Assembly: GCF_000612725.1 (NCBI RefSeq)
Contig: NZ_HG964452.1
Span: forward strand, 488,911 to 552,910
DNA from: Mycolicibacterium austroafricanum
Lineage (GTDB): Bacteria; Actinomycetota; Actinomycetes; Mycobacteriales; Mycobacteriaceae
DNA: 64,000 bases
Reading direction: 5' to 3'
Shown here: in pieces, positions 63,872-64,000 of the stretch
How positions within the stretch are numbered: the stretch's first letter is position 1
Layout of the letters: every line of letters begins with the position of its first letter
The notes under the pieces: generated by a model
Database searches by the model: none
Told to the model about the DNA's origin: nothing
The model's input: only the letters and a program-made list of their open reading frames with translations
Made by a program: the position numbers and the translations under genes

Positions 63872-64000
63872 CTAGCCTGCGCCGCGGCCGGCGGCCGCCA
63901 GGATCAGGTCTGCCACCTCGCGCGGCCGCGTGAGCAGCGATACGTGTGAGGTGTCGAGTTCAATTGTGTGCGCGCCCATTCGGTGGGCCAGGTATCGCTC
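63872..64000 (-). CDS. Alpha/beta hydrolase, C-terminal fragment
   Basis: The minus strand is open from the window edge to TAG at 63874-63872, giving 42 residues: the end of an alpha/beta-hydrolase. ERYLAHRMGAHTIEL is followed by TSHVSLLTRPREVADLI, where SHV carries the catalytic His, as in the EstC-like esterase group of actinobacteria. The gene converges with the alcohol dehydrogenase. The rest is outside the window, so substrate and start are unknown. Confidence 0.78.
   Translation of the reverse strand, partial: ERYLAHRMGAHTIELDTSHVSLLTRPREVADLILAAAGRGAG

Overview
This is high-GC actinobacterial DNA with mycobacterial gene content. The evidence is a near-complete run of genes in the order known from the Mycobacterium tuberculosis Rv0974c-to-Rv0940c segment, read in reverse: accD2-accA2-fadE12-echA7, Rv0966c, Rv0959/Rv0958, purH-purN, perM (Rv0955), Rv0954, Rv0953c, sucD-sucC, Rv0950c, uvrD1, Rv0948c, pgi, Rv0945, fpg-like and Rv0940c. 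Extra catabolic genes (SfnG, P450, ketone carboxylase) and many LLM and CoA enzymes suggest a fast-growing environmental Mycolicibacterium. Species cannot be fixed from the sequence alone. No tRNA, rRNA, insertion sequence or CRISPR array was seen.

Layout. 1-4231: acyl-CoA carboxylase, acyl-CoA dehydrogenase and enoyl-CoA hydratase operon resembling the leucine/isovalerate (liu) set. 4356-8339: DUF1707 protein, then a VWA protein and a MoxR/ChlI-like ATPase. 8383-13745: lipoprotein, purH-purN, and the division-linked membrane proteins PerM and Rv0954. 13914-20485: an insert relative to M. tuberculosis with an SfnG-like monooxygenase and a three-gene envelope polysaccharide cluster (GH8 glucanase, GT39-like membrane transferase with a DUF4397-like tail, cellulose-synthase-like GT2). 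20804-26115: F420/FMN oxidoreductase, lipoprotein, thiolase-like TLP1, and a coupled pair of AAA ATPases. 26212-43880: sucCD, M23 peptidase, uvrD1, chorismate mutase behind a possible attenuator, acyltransferase/SGNH protein, succinate-semialdehyde dehydrogenase, pgi, small regulator pair, P450, SDR, Fpg, holin-like protein and a second KstR-type LLM gene.

From 43881 onward the content looks accessory: a UGT-like glycosyltransferase, a methyltransferase, a ROK regulator/KDPG-aldolase-like/MFS set, and a large catabolic island (49226-63810). The island encodes a five-gene ATP-dependent ketone carboxylase of the acetone/acetophenone type, a secondary-alcohol dehydrogenase, a 3-oxoacid CoA-transferase (ScoAB), a thiolase, an IclR regulator and a GAF/Fis activator. 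Together they make a plausible route: secondary alcohol to ketone, to beta-keto acid, to beta-ketoacyl-CoA, to acetyl-CoA.

Regulatory signals visible directly include three KstR-type boxes (TnnAACnnGTTnnA), two CRP-like sites between sucC and the M23 gene, operators next to the XRE, ROK, IclR and Fis-type regulators, three phased GTAC-centred motifs before the ATPase pair, and a leader peptide rich in Trp/Phe/Tyr with competing hairpins before chorismate mutase. Repeats include a 27-bp coding repeat in perM, a 25-bp tandem repeat at the 3' end of gabD, a two-copy 51-bp palindromic element, and two long intergenic hairpins.
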